Assembly (NCBI GenBank): GCA_023238725.1
Contig: CM041545.1
Location: 15,591,501-15,655,500 of the forward strand
DNA length: 64,000 bases
Direction: 5' to 3'
DNA from: Scortum barcoo
Taxonomy: Eukaryota; Chordata; Actinopteri; Centrarchiformes; Terapontidae
Below the pieces are notes generated by a model. That model was not told where the DNA came from. It saw nothing but the letters and a program-made list of their open reading frames with translations, and searched no databases. Positions within the stretch are counted from its first letter, which is position 1; each line of letters opens with the position of its first letter. Shown in pieces: positions 10,921-24,150 of this stretch. Both the position numbers and the translations under genes were made by a program.

Positions 10921-13900
10921 CAGGCTAAATAGTTTGCTGGCAGTCCTCGGTGCAGCAAGGTTAAGTCATCATGCCTTTTGACAGAGATGGAAAGGGTTAT
11001 TATCTGACGCTGCTCTGGATTCATGCTGTGTGAGACAAAGGTGCATTTGGATCAATACATATATAAGTGCTGTGGCTGAGACACTGAGCCTGGTCCAGTA
11101 CATCATACGTACTAATATAGATCTGACTCACTATCAAGAGGTCAAACAGGCAAACACACGTTCATTTTTTGTGTGTGTGTGTGTGTTCACAATCTTGAAT
11201 AGCTTTCAAAATGCAATTGGACCTGTTTCAATTGATTTGAAAGGAAATAAATGTAAAAATGTAATGGAACAGAATAGCTTTAAGGGATTTGCTTTGGGTT
11301 TTAAAAAGAGTCAAACCCTACTCGCGCCGCTGTAGATTATTTTTCAAGGGTTTCAAGTTTCCAATTTTTACCCCTTGCCCTGAACAGCACTCAGCAACAA
11401 CACACTCGTGCTCGTGTCCAATTATGTTTTGAAAATGAAATTATCTATCATTGGGAAACCACTGACATTTTGTCCCTCACTTGCAAGCAATTCCAATAAA
11501 AAGATACTGCAAATTTAATTGGCTAATGGAGTTGCCAGTGACAGCGAGAGGAAAGGCAATAATTGCATTTGAATTGCAGATTCTCCCTCCTAAATCCTAA
11601 GCTTCTAAGGCATAGGAAGGAACAAACATCAGCATTTCACCATGGGAAGAAAAAAAAACAGCAAGGACAGCAAGATGGCTGACTGCTGTTAGACAATAAA
11701 CAGCTGACACTATAGGTTGCCTTGCCACTGATGTACCCCCGCTGCTATGTTTCGTGAGGTAAATCTCTAAACCAGAAATTCCTGCTCCGTTAAAAAAGTC
11801 ATGCCTAATGCCAGCTTCCAAAAAAGGGAGGGAAGTTAAACTTAATGATATCAGGCCAGTGGCTTCCTGCAGCTTGTAGCTTGTGAGGACCTTTGGATAC
11901 CCTGTAATTTGCATTTCTGTTGTAAAGATGAAGCTTTGCCTTTGCATGGGGCCTGTGAACACCTGGAGAGAACCACTTGTGTCATCAGGATTCTGTTTTT
12001 ACTATTGGTGGGCTTTTAACACTGTACAACCTCATAAATCCGAATGTCAACGCTCAATAAAATGGATTCTGGTATCTAACTGACAAAGGGGCACAAACAC
12101 AATCAGGGCGTGAGCCATGTGCAGAAATCCTCCAGTGCAATAACATTATTGGGTTGTATTTCCAGGCTGTCATGAAAGGTGAGAAATCAAATCATTTCCA
12201 AACAGCATCTTCAGTTAAAGAAAGCTGCTGGTGCTTAGCATTTTGGGAAAGTGAGACCTAATGTAACAACAAAATCACCAGAAAGAATGATATATTAGAT
12301 AACACTGAAAAACTCATGATGATGTTCAATGATAAAGTTTTAATGTTACCCGCAAACATTTTTAAAAAGTTAATGAAAAAGTTTAAATGTTAACTTTTTT
12401 TAAAACTAATGGTTTTATACAACATGGCAGATATGGTTAAGGCAGAGTGAGGATTATACGTATGGAAATTATGTTTGTTAAGATTTTAAAACACTTGGTT
12501 AACTCCGGTCTCCTCCACTGGCTCCCATGTGTTGCAGAATTGTCCAGTATTAATGTAATTGTAGATGTAATTGGGATAATGAGCAGGATGTAAATGGTAT
12601 GAAATTGTGGGATTTTTCAACAACATTTTTCTTTCTAATCTATTTATAACTGAGACCCACATTAATGGTAAAAAAAAAAAAAAAAAAAAGGACGACACAT
12701 TTGGTGGCCTCATTTCAGACTCCATTTTGCACTTCTCAAATCCCATCCGCAAAATCTTCTTCACCATGACCCATTGTGAACGTCTCTGTGTGCTCTGAGC
12801 TCTTGCTGTTGCCTCTCCCTGCCCTCAACCACATGAACACGCTCTCTGCAACCTGAACCTCATATTCACCCTCTTTGGTATTCTGAGGACAACGCTCTTT
12901 GGACACAATCTCCTACCAAGAGAGCTCTTGATTTGAACTGTACTATATCGATCTTTCACTTCGTTTGGCATGAAAAACTACTTTTCTATCCTCTACCTTT
13001 TTGGTTCTGCGGTTCCATTCATAGAATTTCATTCCCAATTGAGACCTTGTGTTTCACCCCGTCTGGGTCCTGTGTTAATTCATCTGTGAGTTTAATAGGA
13101 GATTTCTATCACCTGTTGCGCTTCCCCCAAGTCAGTCAAAAGCTCAACCAACGTCCTGTTACACTCCGATGTGATGAGAGCCCTGACCTTGCTACTGTAC
13201 TGCCAAGCCCAATACCTTTGATTCGGAAATAATTAAAGTTAGAGAGCAGAGAGATAATTCTGCACAGAAGAAAGTGGGTTTAACCCAAAACAGCCGTGAA
13301 ACAGCCAATGTGCCTCTGCCACGTTAGCACCGCGCTGATTTGAAAGCACCTACCACAGGAACGACACAAACCTCCAAACTGCAGTCGAAATCTGTGCTAT
13401 CGACACGAGCGCAACATATTCACAACGCTTAAGAATAAAGTTATTTGAATCACGCACATCAGCGGTCTTTTGATGGGGACAAGCATATTGTTATGTAGCC
13501 ACTCAGAGAGCATTGATGTGCAAATCATCCCTCACAAAGTCCCCACTCTTAGCTGAATACAGAAGAAGCTTTCCATTAAGTAAATAGATAAATACAGTAG
13601 AAACAGACTCATTCCGCCGGGGGACGAACATGCCATGGTCCAATATCCCCCCATTCTTTTCAAAGAAATTAAGAATTGGCTGGGGAAACACAACTTCAAA
13701 AGAGAGTCACTCCCCACTGAACCTATCTCTTGACTCTTTGATTGTTAGCTATTCTAGCCATGTATGGGGTATTGTGGAGGCTATAAAAAAAAAAAGAAAA
13801 AATGTATGACCTCATGTTTTATTCATGGCTTCTCCACTTTCATAAGATAAGGGGTGTCATTGTTGCACCAGCACAAAGTTAGCTTCTATCTGAATGTTTC

Positions 13901-14149
13901 ACCTTCAGCTTCTGCGAGCAACCACATTGTTCCCAATCGCAACTGCATGTTGATTTTGGTGGAATAATATGTGGCGATGATAACGTGCTGTCTGTTAGGT
14001 TCTCTATCTGAGCCAAACAAATCTACCTAAAGTGACTGTAGAGACTCTAACATGTCTGGCAAAATATCAAATAATATTTGCATTGGTGGCTGCACTCTTA
14101 ACTTAGGCTGTGGTTTTATATGCCCATGTTAACATATGTATCAGGCATG

Positions 14150-14197
14150 AATAGATACACACATACATAGGTATGTATGCATACATACATACACAAA
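14150..14197. repeat. imperfect (CATA)n tetranucleotide repeat
   Basis: Alternating ACACATACATAGG, TATGTATGCATAC and ATACATACACA units form an imperfect tetranucleotide tract with partial inverted symmetry. Confidence 0.8.
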
Positions 14198-17100
14198 TAG
14201 CAAAAAGAAGCATGTTGCTACCTTCCAGTAAACAGATTTGTTGTAGATGAAGTTTTTCCTGAGGTCAGAGGAAACACAGGAAAGGGCTCCCGGGAATGAC
14301 TTGCATGGTATTTTGTGGCGCTGTACCTGGGTCTGATAGCTTGTGCTGATATATTTGGTCTGACATTTACGATAGTCTCACTGTATTCCCTAATTATTGA
14401 ACAATTTCAGCATAAAATCCGATTTAGCGGTTTAAATGAAGCTGCCTGAAGTCATTTGGCTCTGGCCAAGACTTATCTCCTCTGGTGGTTTTATTCATTT
14501 GTTTTGCTATATTTTCTTCTTTTGTCAACCTTCCCACTGTATATGCTCCATAGATTTTTTTTTTCAGCACTGGAGTCTCAGGGTGAAGTGATCAGTTTAA
14601 TCACAGAGCAACATTGCCCCCTGTTGGCTGCACATTAGAAGACCTTCAAATCCTCGCTGGAGCTGAAAATATGTATGCTGAAACCACACTTATCCACTTT
14701 GTAGTCACACACCTTTTGTTGTTACAGCTGATCACTGACCTTGTCTACATACCTATTATAATGCTGGTATCACATTAATACCCTTGCATCTTAAGCAAGT
14801 GCAGAACAGGAGCAATTACACAGTCATCATGTAGGAACTCCTGCTTCCAGCTGGTTGAGTGTGGCTAAATCATTGGGGTTATCAAGTGTGCAGGCACCTT
14901 GCCTCACTGATGTTTCAGCGAATTACACACAATACATCTCAAGAAGGCTTAACAGTACATTGCAATTGCTTAGGCATGTATACATTGTATATACACTACA
15001 ATTTCTTGAGGTACACACTTCCTTCTTGCTGTTGGTCTGGTGCTTTGTTAAATTGATAGTTTTCAGTCTTCCATTATTTTCTGTTCCGTTTGAATTTCCC
15101 CATATTTGATTCGCCAGTTTTCTCTACGTTAGCCCTTGTTTCAGCTAACTCCCTACACAGGAAGTGCTGTCTCCTCTGGTGCACATGAATTCACAGGCTA
15201 TTTCACTTGATAAGATGGACATAGTGTGTGAAGGTTCACACTGTCCAAATCATCACTGACAGTGTGTTCTTCCTCCACAATGCCTTGATTGACTGGTAGG
15301 AGTTGTTATTGCAGTAAAGAAGACATGATCCCTCATCAGCCTCCGAGACAATGTTTAAAATATCTTCTATCTTTGAGGTCACCTTTAAAATCAGCAAAAA
15401 CCGAAAAAGGGTATTTAGAATACAAATTTATGAGATGTTGCTGAGAGAGTTGAGCCGAAGATGTTATTGCTATGTAGTGTAACTCACCCTTTGTTGATGA
15501 CACTTGGCATTTCCACAGAATATAAAATGAAAGGCAAAATTAAATTTGCAAATGCACAGTGCTCAGAATAAATATTGACTACCTATGCCAGGCTTCCTTC
15601 CCACTGCCTCTTTCCATTAACCAATATTAAAACAAACAGATGTGAATATACAGTGGGAAAGCAGCCTGTACGTGTCTTTAACTATATTAAAAGCCCTCAG
15701 TATATCTTTTAACCCTGTCAACGCTGTCAGTTTGTCTGTCACACTGTGTCAATAGCCAATGTAGTTACACAGCACCCTGCGAAGGTGTGCCCAGAAAAAC
15801 TGGCAAAAGTCGTGTGTGTTTTCATACTGGCAAAAAAACAAAAAAAAACAAACACATTTTCCAATCAAACAGTGCGGTGCTCTGAAAATTTGGCTTGCAC
15901 TGTATCTTGTTGTGTTTGTCGTCCCCTCTTGTTTAAGTTCATACAAATGCACTGGTGATATTTGGAGTTAACACTGAGCCACTGTGGCCAGCAGCACATC
16001 AAGTGTTTGATATAATACTTAATCCGTATGACTCAGCTGGTGTTGTATTGAAAAGATAATCCACCTGGATAGACGGTTTTTCAAGCTGGGGGCTGCTCCC
16101 CTCTACACGCCTACGGCTCCTCAGTAGATCCACAGTTGTTGCAGCAAGTCTGGCACTGTTATAGCCACAGAAGCTGTACTGTTAGGAGCTAATATATGTT
16201 ACTGTAATGGTGCAGGTTAATTGCAGAATTTTGATTCATTATTCTGGTGTGAATTGTGGATTGGATTGTGCAGTCCTCCCTATTGGGATGTTTATGACTG
16301 TCACAATAAGACTGCACCTCAGTCATCTTATCAATGAATTTAGTAAATGTATTTACAGCCTGATCATAGCTTGGCATGGTCTCACTTGTCAAGATCTTCA
16401 GGTACAGTGTCCATGCAAAATATATCTTTTCCATAGTCAGTGTGCAGATGTGTTTATGGGTGAGCTTGTTTGTAAGGTTTTCCTAACATTTCTGTCTTTC
16501 TCATATTCAGTAATGGAGTAAATTACTATTTTGCAGGCTCTCAACCTCAGCTCAAAAACAGCCAGACATTATGTACCTTTTTTTTCAGGCAGAGCACTAC
16601 CAACATCTTCATCAAATGTGATATATTGGGGTTTGTATGCAAACTTTGCTCAAGAAAACATCACAGTGGAGAGGATTTTACATAAACTCATATCCTTGCT
16701 CTTATTTGCCGAGAACATATATCAGACTTCAGTAAAATCGAGGAATTATAGTTATTATTGAAACACTTGGTTTTTTTTATGAGCACAGGATACGAATAAC
16801 TATAACTTATAACGACACTAAACAGGGGCTTCACTATTGGTCATTTTTATTCATACAAACCACTTTTGGTACTGTTTGTTAATCAAATCTGATATTCTAG
16901 TTTGGAGTTTGTTCTTGACTGCTAAACAGGTTTGTAGCAACCTTGTATGGCTTGCATCTTAAGTATCTTTCTCTGTATGACTGCGCTCTGTATCTGACAG
17001 CACATATTTGTAATGCAGATGTTGCCTTGTTTAGTCTGTCCATTAAATAAGCTCAAGAGAAGAGGATGAGCGCCAAGCCTCTGGCCACACTATAACTTAT

Positions 17101-20100
17101 CACTCCATCATTGGCTCGAAATGCAGTAGGCAATAAATGGAAGTAAACTCATAATTATGCACAAATTAAACTGCCAATATTGGTATCTAAAGATAAGGAA
17201 AACACGGTAGATTAATACTGGGAGCAGTGTCTTTGCATCTTAAAACCGTTATGCTTTTCAGCGTACGTGTGATTAAACTGGGCTAACTCATCCTTGATAT
17301 AGTCCCATGTTAAATGTTAAAATGCATTCCTGAAATGAGGATGGTCTCCTCTGGCTATTCCCCCAACAACAGCTACAGTATCTGATTATGCTCCACTGAG
17401 GCTGCGATCCAAAAGAACTTCCAGGCACATATTTAGTTGCAGCATTAATTATCAGTTGCTCTAATTGCATTCTGTGTCCATCTAACTAGTCTGAAGGATC
17501 GGATTTTATGGCAGTCAGCGTGTGGGAGGGTCATGTCAAGAACTGCAAATTAGGTCTGGGGTCTTGCTGATGAGCCAGGGGCATTGGAGTAGATACCACA
17601 AAGCGCCATGGCCAGATGAAAGAGATACAGTAGCGCTCTAATAATCTCTGCAGCAACATTAGTAAATCAGGTTGCTGCCCTCCTCCCCGTTTTGCAAGCA
17701 TGTACAGTACTTTGTTTCTGTGTCAGGTCAAGAGTGCCAGTTACATAAGCTGATCTGGACACTGCAGATGAGGAATATGATACATGTTGTTAATTTCAGC
17801 CAAATAATAAATCTAACTGGTTACGCTTTCCCTCTCTCTTTGGAATATTTGTAACAAAAATGTTAACCATGGATTGGTGTGGTGTGGTACTGTGAAATTG
17901 TCAGTAAGCAAAGTGTGCATTGTTTTTATTTAAAGGATATCTTGTCTTATCTTAATCTCTAATCCTTTAATATAACAGCAGTGGATCGGTACATGCTGCT
18001 GAAACAGCACATTTTCACGACCTCACTGTACTTTCCATAAACAGTATAACTCATGGCGATGTTTCCTTTTAATTGCTCAAAAACTCTCCTCATAATCTAC
18101 TTATCAGATGTAAAAGCTAAGATAAACACATAAGGTGTACATAAATAAAAACAATCCAGATAATGCAAAATGAAAAAAAAAAATGCAGAAATCAGTCTTG
18201 GATGAAGATGGAATTTAAAGTGGTGATTAAAATGTTCAAACTTCTTCACAGCAGTTGTTCCAGGCTCTGGGATACGTGATAACAAATCACCTTTGACCTT
18301 TAGTCAGCTTCAAGGGACTTTTAGTATTGCTCTATTAAAGGATTTTAAATGATGCTCACAAATGTGTGCTAGGGACACATTTACTCTTATATGGGCTAGT
18401 TTGTCAAATGTAAATAAAACTGACCTTGGATTAGACTTAATTTTTAGTTTCTCATCAGTGCCGGCCCACTTTTCATCCAGAAAACCAGAAAACCCCTTAA
18501 TAAGAGTCTTAAAATCCACTTGAGGCCAGTACAGAGAAGCAGGAATTGATCTTTTGCAATCTCCCCTCTCTTTCAAAAGTCAGACTCCAAACTATAGTCT
18601 AACTTTCTGTGGAAACATAAAGTAACCGGAAAATAAATGGATGAAGTAAGAGAAGCATAAAATAAGCTTTGGTTGTGAAACAGTTCTCAGCCTATATAAA
18701 CTAGAGAAAAACACTCACTTGACTTGATTTCTCAAGGTGTGATGGAGTCAGACCTCAGACCTATATTTAAACACGGCACATCATTCAGCACGATTAAATA
18801 ATTAAATCAACATCGACTGGAAATGAGTTGACGTATCCAACATTTCCGCCAGACACAAATCTGATAGTTGTTTCACAGTTTCACAAGCACAATAAATTGC
18901 ATCAGCCCAGTAATGGGCAGAAATGTTATGACAAGACGACGTGGCAGTAAACAGATACAGAGGCAACTAAGAGTAGTTGATAACAATGTAGAAATTATCC
19001 AGAGCAACATTGCAATTAGTTTTGACAAACCATTATTTTTAATTGCAGCTTTAACAGCTATATCAAATTGTCGGAATTGAAAATGAATTTGGCCGACTTT
19101 AATTTCCACTACCCTGCTTTTTCTCCTTGTTTTGCAATTCTGATTATTCAGTCAATAATCACCTATATGACCGAGCTGTGTTTTGATTAAAAAAGGAGGG
19201 GGGAAAGTATTTGGCTGAGAGTGTCCAAACAGAGATTTAAATTCTCCTTAAAGTCTCAGAGCAACTTTCTGCAGTAGACTCCAAGTGCAACAGCTTAAAT
19301 GCTGTAATAAAACATGCCTCAGGGTGGGAGGAATATATTGCACTGCTCTTAATGCTGGTGACAGATGGATTGAGGGGGGATGGAGGAGGGAAAGCTAGAA
19401 GTAATGGCAGGGAGCGAGGCCAGAGTAATGAGAGTGAGACCATACCTCTGACCTTGCCTGACTGTCCCACCTAGCCCGTCCGTCACCAGTGGGACTAACG
19501 AATGGGTGAGTCAGTGGGCCAGGATGTGGACGGTAAACAGGGGCGACAGCTGACCTGGCAACTCCCGATGGGGATGATGGAAGAGGATATGAGCAGAGGG
19601 TGGGGTCATCCAGAGGTAGATTTTCTAGCACTTGGACTTTGTCAGAGAGCCACAGATCTGTCAGTGAGGTGGGACATGGCCCTGAATGACAGCAGTCCAT
19701 GGCTCCAGTGCAGCAGAGACATGAATCAGCTCTGTGGCTCCACTGCAGCGGGCATAAAATACCAGTGGATTCAGGCGGGGACTGGTCTCATGCTGCTGTC
19801 ACAAACTAGTGCTGGCAGCACCATCAAAAAGGTTCAGACAGAAACTTAATAAATGTCTATTGCATATCTATCCACATAATAGAGCTGTATGTAAATGTCT
19901 GTTTCCATAAATACAAAATGTAACTGTGGTTTAATGGCTACTATTACAACAAAAAAACACACAACACACCAATTCTGCCTTCACCTAATGTTATGAAGGG
20001 TTCAGAAACATATCTCTGTTTTGTTTTTTTTTGTTAGAGGGTGGAAGGGGGAGTGGTTTTGCCTTATTCATTTTAGGACAGGCATCTTCTTTAAGATTGA

Positions 20101-21855
20101 ATGCGCTTTTGTTGTTGACTTTTGAAGCAATGAAGCTTAACCAAAGAGTTTTGAACCCAGTTCTAAATTTGACTCAAATTTCTCTAACCTGACAGTTTGT
20201 GAACGTCTCCTTTTCATGTGACAAAACCTATTTCCAAAGAGCTTAAGGATCCTTGTCGCCTCGTAAGTCAACCTTTGCTTTGCTCCCCTGCTGATGTGTC
20301 AATTTGTTCCTGTCTCAGTCAGAGGCCTGTCTCCTATGTTATTGTGGAATAAATAGTACATTTACATGTCCTCTCTGGAGGACAAGAACAAAAACACCTA
20401 CGTTTTGGTAAGCAAAATGCTGATGCTGTTCTAAAAACCTCACTAACCCAGTTTTTCCTGAGATGTTCGCTCAGTGAAAGGACTCCACCATTTAAACTGA
20501 GACTCTCATAATTACATCCCAATGCACTTATCTTTCTTGATTTCATAAAATGTACCAGCGCTGATGGAAGCCATTTTGAAGAACCACGAAATTTGTCAAG
20601 GTCCAGCCCCCACATGTTACATCACTCAACAAATTAGGGGAACAGATTTGAAGTTTCTGTACTTTGAACTAAAGGGAGGCTTATCAGTAGTCTGCCGTAC
20701 ACATTTGTTGGAATGTGTGCTGAGCGCCCACTAAACCAATTTGTTAGATGGTGTTTGCCATGTGTTTTTCAGGGTGTGTGCAGTTGTGTGTTTGTCCTCC
20801 AGGTGTAACCCACTTTCTAATTGAGGAGCTCTTTGTTTACACCTGCAGAACTGGGACAGTCTCCAGATAACTTAAACTAATCAATTAACAAAGATAGCAC
20901 AGGGAAACTCTGCCAGTGCAGCATAGCTCACAGCACTTTTTCTCAAACCAACTCTTGATCAACAACCTGTGAGTCATACATATAGCATATAGCATGATGG
21001 ATTTCATTATCTCATGACACAGTGCTTTTTTTAGCAAGTGGAATGGTTCTATAGGTGAAAATATCTGTCTGTGTTGGTGGTCTATTGGTCACACTTTGGT
21101 TCAGACTGAAATATCACAACATTATTAGTGGACTTCCATTCAGTATGGTACTGATATTCATCCTGTATAGATGTTATGACTTTCGAAAACTCCAGACATT
21201 TACTCTAGTGCTACCATTTTTATTTAAATTTCTCAACATCTAGTCAATAAATTACCCTGAAATTTGGTGCAGACATGCTTCCCAATTATATGATACTTAA
21301 AGATCATTTTATTTGCATCATGAAGTAAACTTTTCTTGTCCCGTACTTTGGTTTATGACCAAACTCATGAATAGCTGATCATATTCTCATCATTTTCAAC
21401 TGTACTTAGTTTCTGATGATAACTATGAGGCATTAGCATGGCATTGGCATTTAGCTCAAAGTTTACCAAAGTACTGCTTCACAGAGCTCCTAGCATGGAT
21501 CCAGTTGTTAAAAAACCTGCTTCAAAACTTTTGGGGTAATATGTTTAAACTGTAGTAACAAATTATTGTCTTTTTCAGCTGTGTCACAAATAATAAATGA
21601 AAGGCTGGGATCAGTCGCTCTGGCATCTCATGTTCACATGTCAAAATTCAATCACGCACTTGGTCCACAAAGTCCACATTCAAATAAATATATCTCCCAC
21701 TCTCAATATGTCCATGGCGCCCATGGGATCTCAATCCCATCCCAGCCTTTTAACCTATATCTATACTGTAGCTTGAAAAAACTCTGGTGGGTGTTGCTTG
21801 CAACAAATGTATAGGTCATTAAGATTATTTATGTACATTTACAGGCTGATATGTA

Positions 21856-22240
21856 CAGGTGGGTGACAAAAGGATTTCACCAAAAAAAGACTTTTTTTAG
21901 GGGATCCGGTGACGGATACTGTGGGGGGCATTTTGCTGGCACAGTTTGGGTCCACTTGGACATGATGGGTCACTGAATGGTTTGATAAGTAGTGCTCTGG
22001 CCTTCACAGACCATGAAAGGCCGTCATCAGATCTCAATCCCATCGAGCACCTATTAGAGATTTTGGACTGAAGTGACAGCGCTCTCCACCACTACCATCA
22101 AAACACCAAATGAGGGAATACCTCTTTTGGAAGAATGAATTGTGTTCATCCCTTCCAGTAGAGTTCAGAGACTTGGAGAATCAATGACAAGGCACACTGA
22201 AGCTGGCAGCACATGGTGGCCCAAAACCTTATGTACACAC
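21856..22240 (+). mobile_element. decayed Tc1/mariner-superfamily element
   Basis: The left end is TA followed by CAGGTGGGTGACAAAAGGAT, matching the terminal repeat (CAG.CGGGTGACAAA) of a Tc1/mariner-like element common in fish. After an internal deletion the 3' part of a transposase gene is readable: SSDLNPIEHLLEILD (about 22022-22070), then HHYHQNTK and, after frameshifts, CVHPFQ, ETWRI and WQHMVAQNL. 'LNPIEH..E' is the conserved segment near the third catalytic acidic residue of this superfamily. Several stops and frameshifts make the copy inactive. The right terminal repeat is too decayed to place, so the end is approximate. Confidence 0.85.
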
Positions 22241-23984
22241 TTTCTTTATATCCAGTCTTATACAGCTGGTCTTTGCACAAATCCTCTTAAAGATTTAGAG
22301 GTCATTGAATTATTTTTTTTTTCAGTAATGGAGGAGGAAGCTGGAAGTAATATTCATTTCCTCTCTCAATCCAAATTTGCTTCCCTTGTCAGGGGATTCA
22401 GACTGTCATGCTAGAACCTTTTAGGTGAGGGCTTGGTACACAGCCATACTCCCAAGTCTACTGTCTTGTGACATCTAACTCAGAAGAAAGAGCTGCAAAC
22501 AGACTTTTCAATCATTTGCTGACATCAAACAGCACTCTACCAGTCTTGCTGAGGGAAGCAGGGAGGGAATAGGTCAGGTCCTTCTCTCATTATGCCACAG
22601 AAATATGTTTAACCATCTCTGTCTAGGTGGAGTGGACGTTAGCTTGTTGTATATCAAATTCAATTTTGCGAGAGTCAGAGGCTACCACTGCATTCAGGTC
22701 GAAGCAATTTCCTGGGAAATAAATCTCATATAACCAACCACAGCTCCCCATCAGCTAATAACAATGCAGTTTTCCTTTACATGCCCCTGTTTAAGTTGCT
22801 ACCCGCAGCTCTCCGCCACCCCACCAAACACACCAACATCAATCAATCCTAACTGATATCTTGTTACTGTTTGCCCATTAAAGACAGACAGTGTTCAATG
22901 AAATCTATCAGCAAAAGGGGTCATGTCTGCAAAACGACGGCAAATGCTCCGTGGGCCCACGCTAGATCACTCCATAGTGTCAGCACTTTCACTAGGAGGA
23001 CAGCAAAGCTTGTCAGATTGCCCTTTAAGCTAATCTTTGTAGCCAACTATTCTATCAGGAAATCATTATGACAGACTGACTAAAATATCAAATTAACACA
23101 GAGGGGGAAGGGGGAAAGTTGCCCAAATGCAAATGATTGTAGGAATGGAGGATGTGACAGTGATTTAGATGGGCTAACTATGTTGCAAGTTTGTATGAAT
23201 TTAGCACCAGAACCACAGAACTGGAGATAACTTGTAACTGCAGGTGTGTTTTTGGACCTGACAAGAGGAAAAAAAGTCTTTTTTGTTCGATGTTTTCCAA
23301 CCTAATGACTAACAATCTGCTCTTCTGAGAGACACCAGTGCAAGAGAAAGAGCCACATCTGCATCTCCCCTCTGCCGACCTTCTTCTTTCTGTACAAGGC
23401 AACGCCGACGGTAACTCCTCATTGATGGATGCTTTGTTTTTTGATAGTTTGCCCTCATCTGAATTCCAAACCTGTTTCGTTTTCTTTGTTTTTGAACTTG
23501 TTTTTAAGTTTCATTGTCTGTAGTAATTTATCTTTTCTTTGTTTGTTTGACTATAGTAACAAACGCCTGAAAAATCAGTATGCTCAGTATCAGTAAGTTG
23601 TGATTTTTATGTTTTTTTATTGTCAGACATCCAGTTCCTATTACTGCATATGCAAGGGCTTTCACTAGTGGGCAATGGGCATTCACCATTGTGTTACCTC
23701 AGTTGATGATAGGTAGTTACTTAACAGACATTTATTAGAATGAAAATCTTAGAGATTCTAACTTTAAACACATATTAAGGATACCAGTCTTCTTATAACC
23801 CCACAAATACATCAGCTGTCACTAGAAAAATAAATAGGATACCTGTTGGTTTTACTGAATACAAACCAATGACCATAATCAATTGATTAATATTAGAGTG
23901 ATTTCAACTACTAACTTCTTACAGGCCAGTTTTAAAGTGTTTGAGGTGGTTTATGTGATGAAAAACATCCACACATCTATCCAT
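22241..23984. other. intergenic sequence, no gene seen
   Basis: No exon or repeat family is recognised in this stretch. The open frames are short and featureless. Confidence 0.5.
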
Positions 23985-24150
23985 TAGCTATACCTGCATA
24001 TGTTTTGAGGACTGCTGCATGGAGCCTATCCCAGCTGACATTAGGCAAGAGGTGGGGCACACCCTAGACAGGTTGTCAGTCAATCACAGTGCTGACACAG
24101 AGGCAGACAACCATCCAGGCTCACAGAAAAGGGCGCATTATGTAAATTGG
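23985..24150 (+). repeat. teleost interspersed repeat, copy 1
   Basis: Contains CATCTATCCATTAGCTATAC, then GGAGCCTATCCCAGCTGACA, TTAGGCAAGAGGTGGGGCAC, ACCCTAGACAGGTTGTCAGT and GCTGACACAGAGGCAGACAA. This is the block order of a very common fish repeat ('CATCCATCCATTATCTATAC..GGAGCCTATCCCAGCTGACATTGGGCGAGAGGC..ACCCTGGACAGGTCGCCAGT'). A second, 3'-shifted copy lies at 27425-27595. The class is uncertain; it is usually treated as SINE-like or unclassified. Confidence 0.82.

Larger units (their letters stand above)
9531..21853. other. long intergenic stretch, no gene seen
   Basis: Over 12 kb with no coding exon or mobile element I can name on either strand. It contains the microsatellites listed separately. 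At about 19330-19850 the sequence is more GC-rich and has overlapping open frames on both strands (the longest has an ATG at 19502 and 115 codons), with no domain, signal peptide or similarity I recognise. Regulatory elements or a noncoding RNA exon could be hidden here, but nothing in the sequence alone supports a call. Confidence 0.5.

Noticed and set aside
19502..19849. 115-codon ATG-initiated open frame
   Set aside because: Open frames overlap on both strands in a locally GC-rich stretch; the peptide shows no domain, signal or similarity I recognise.
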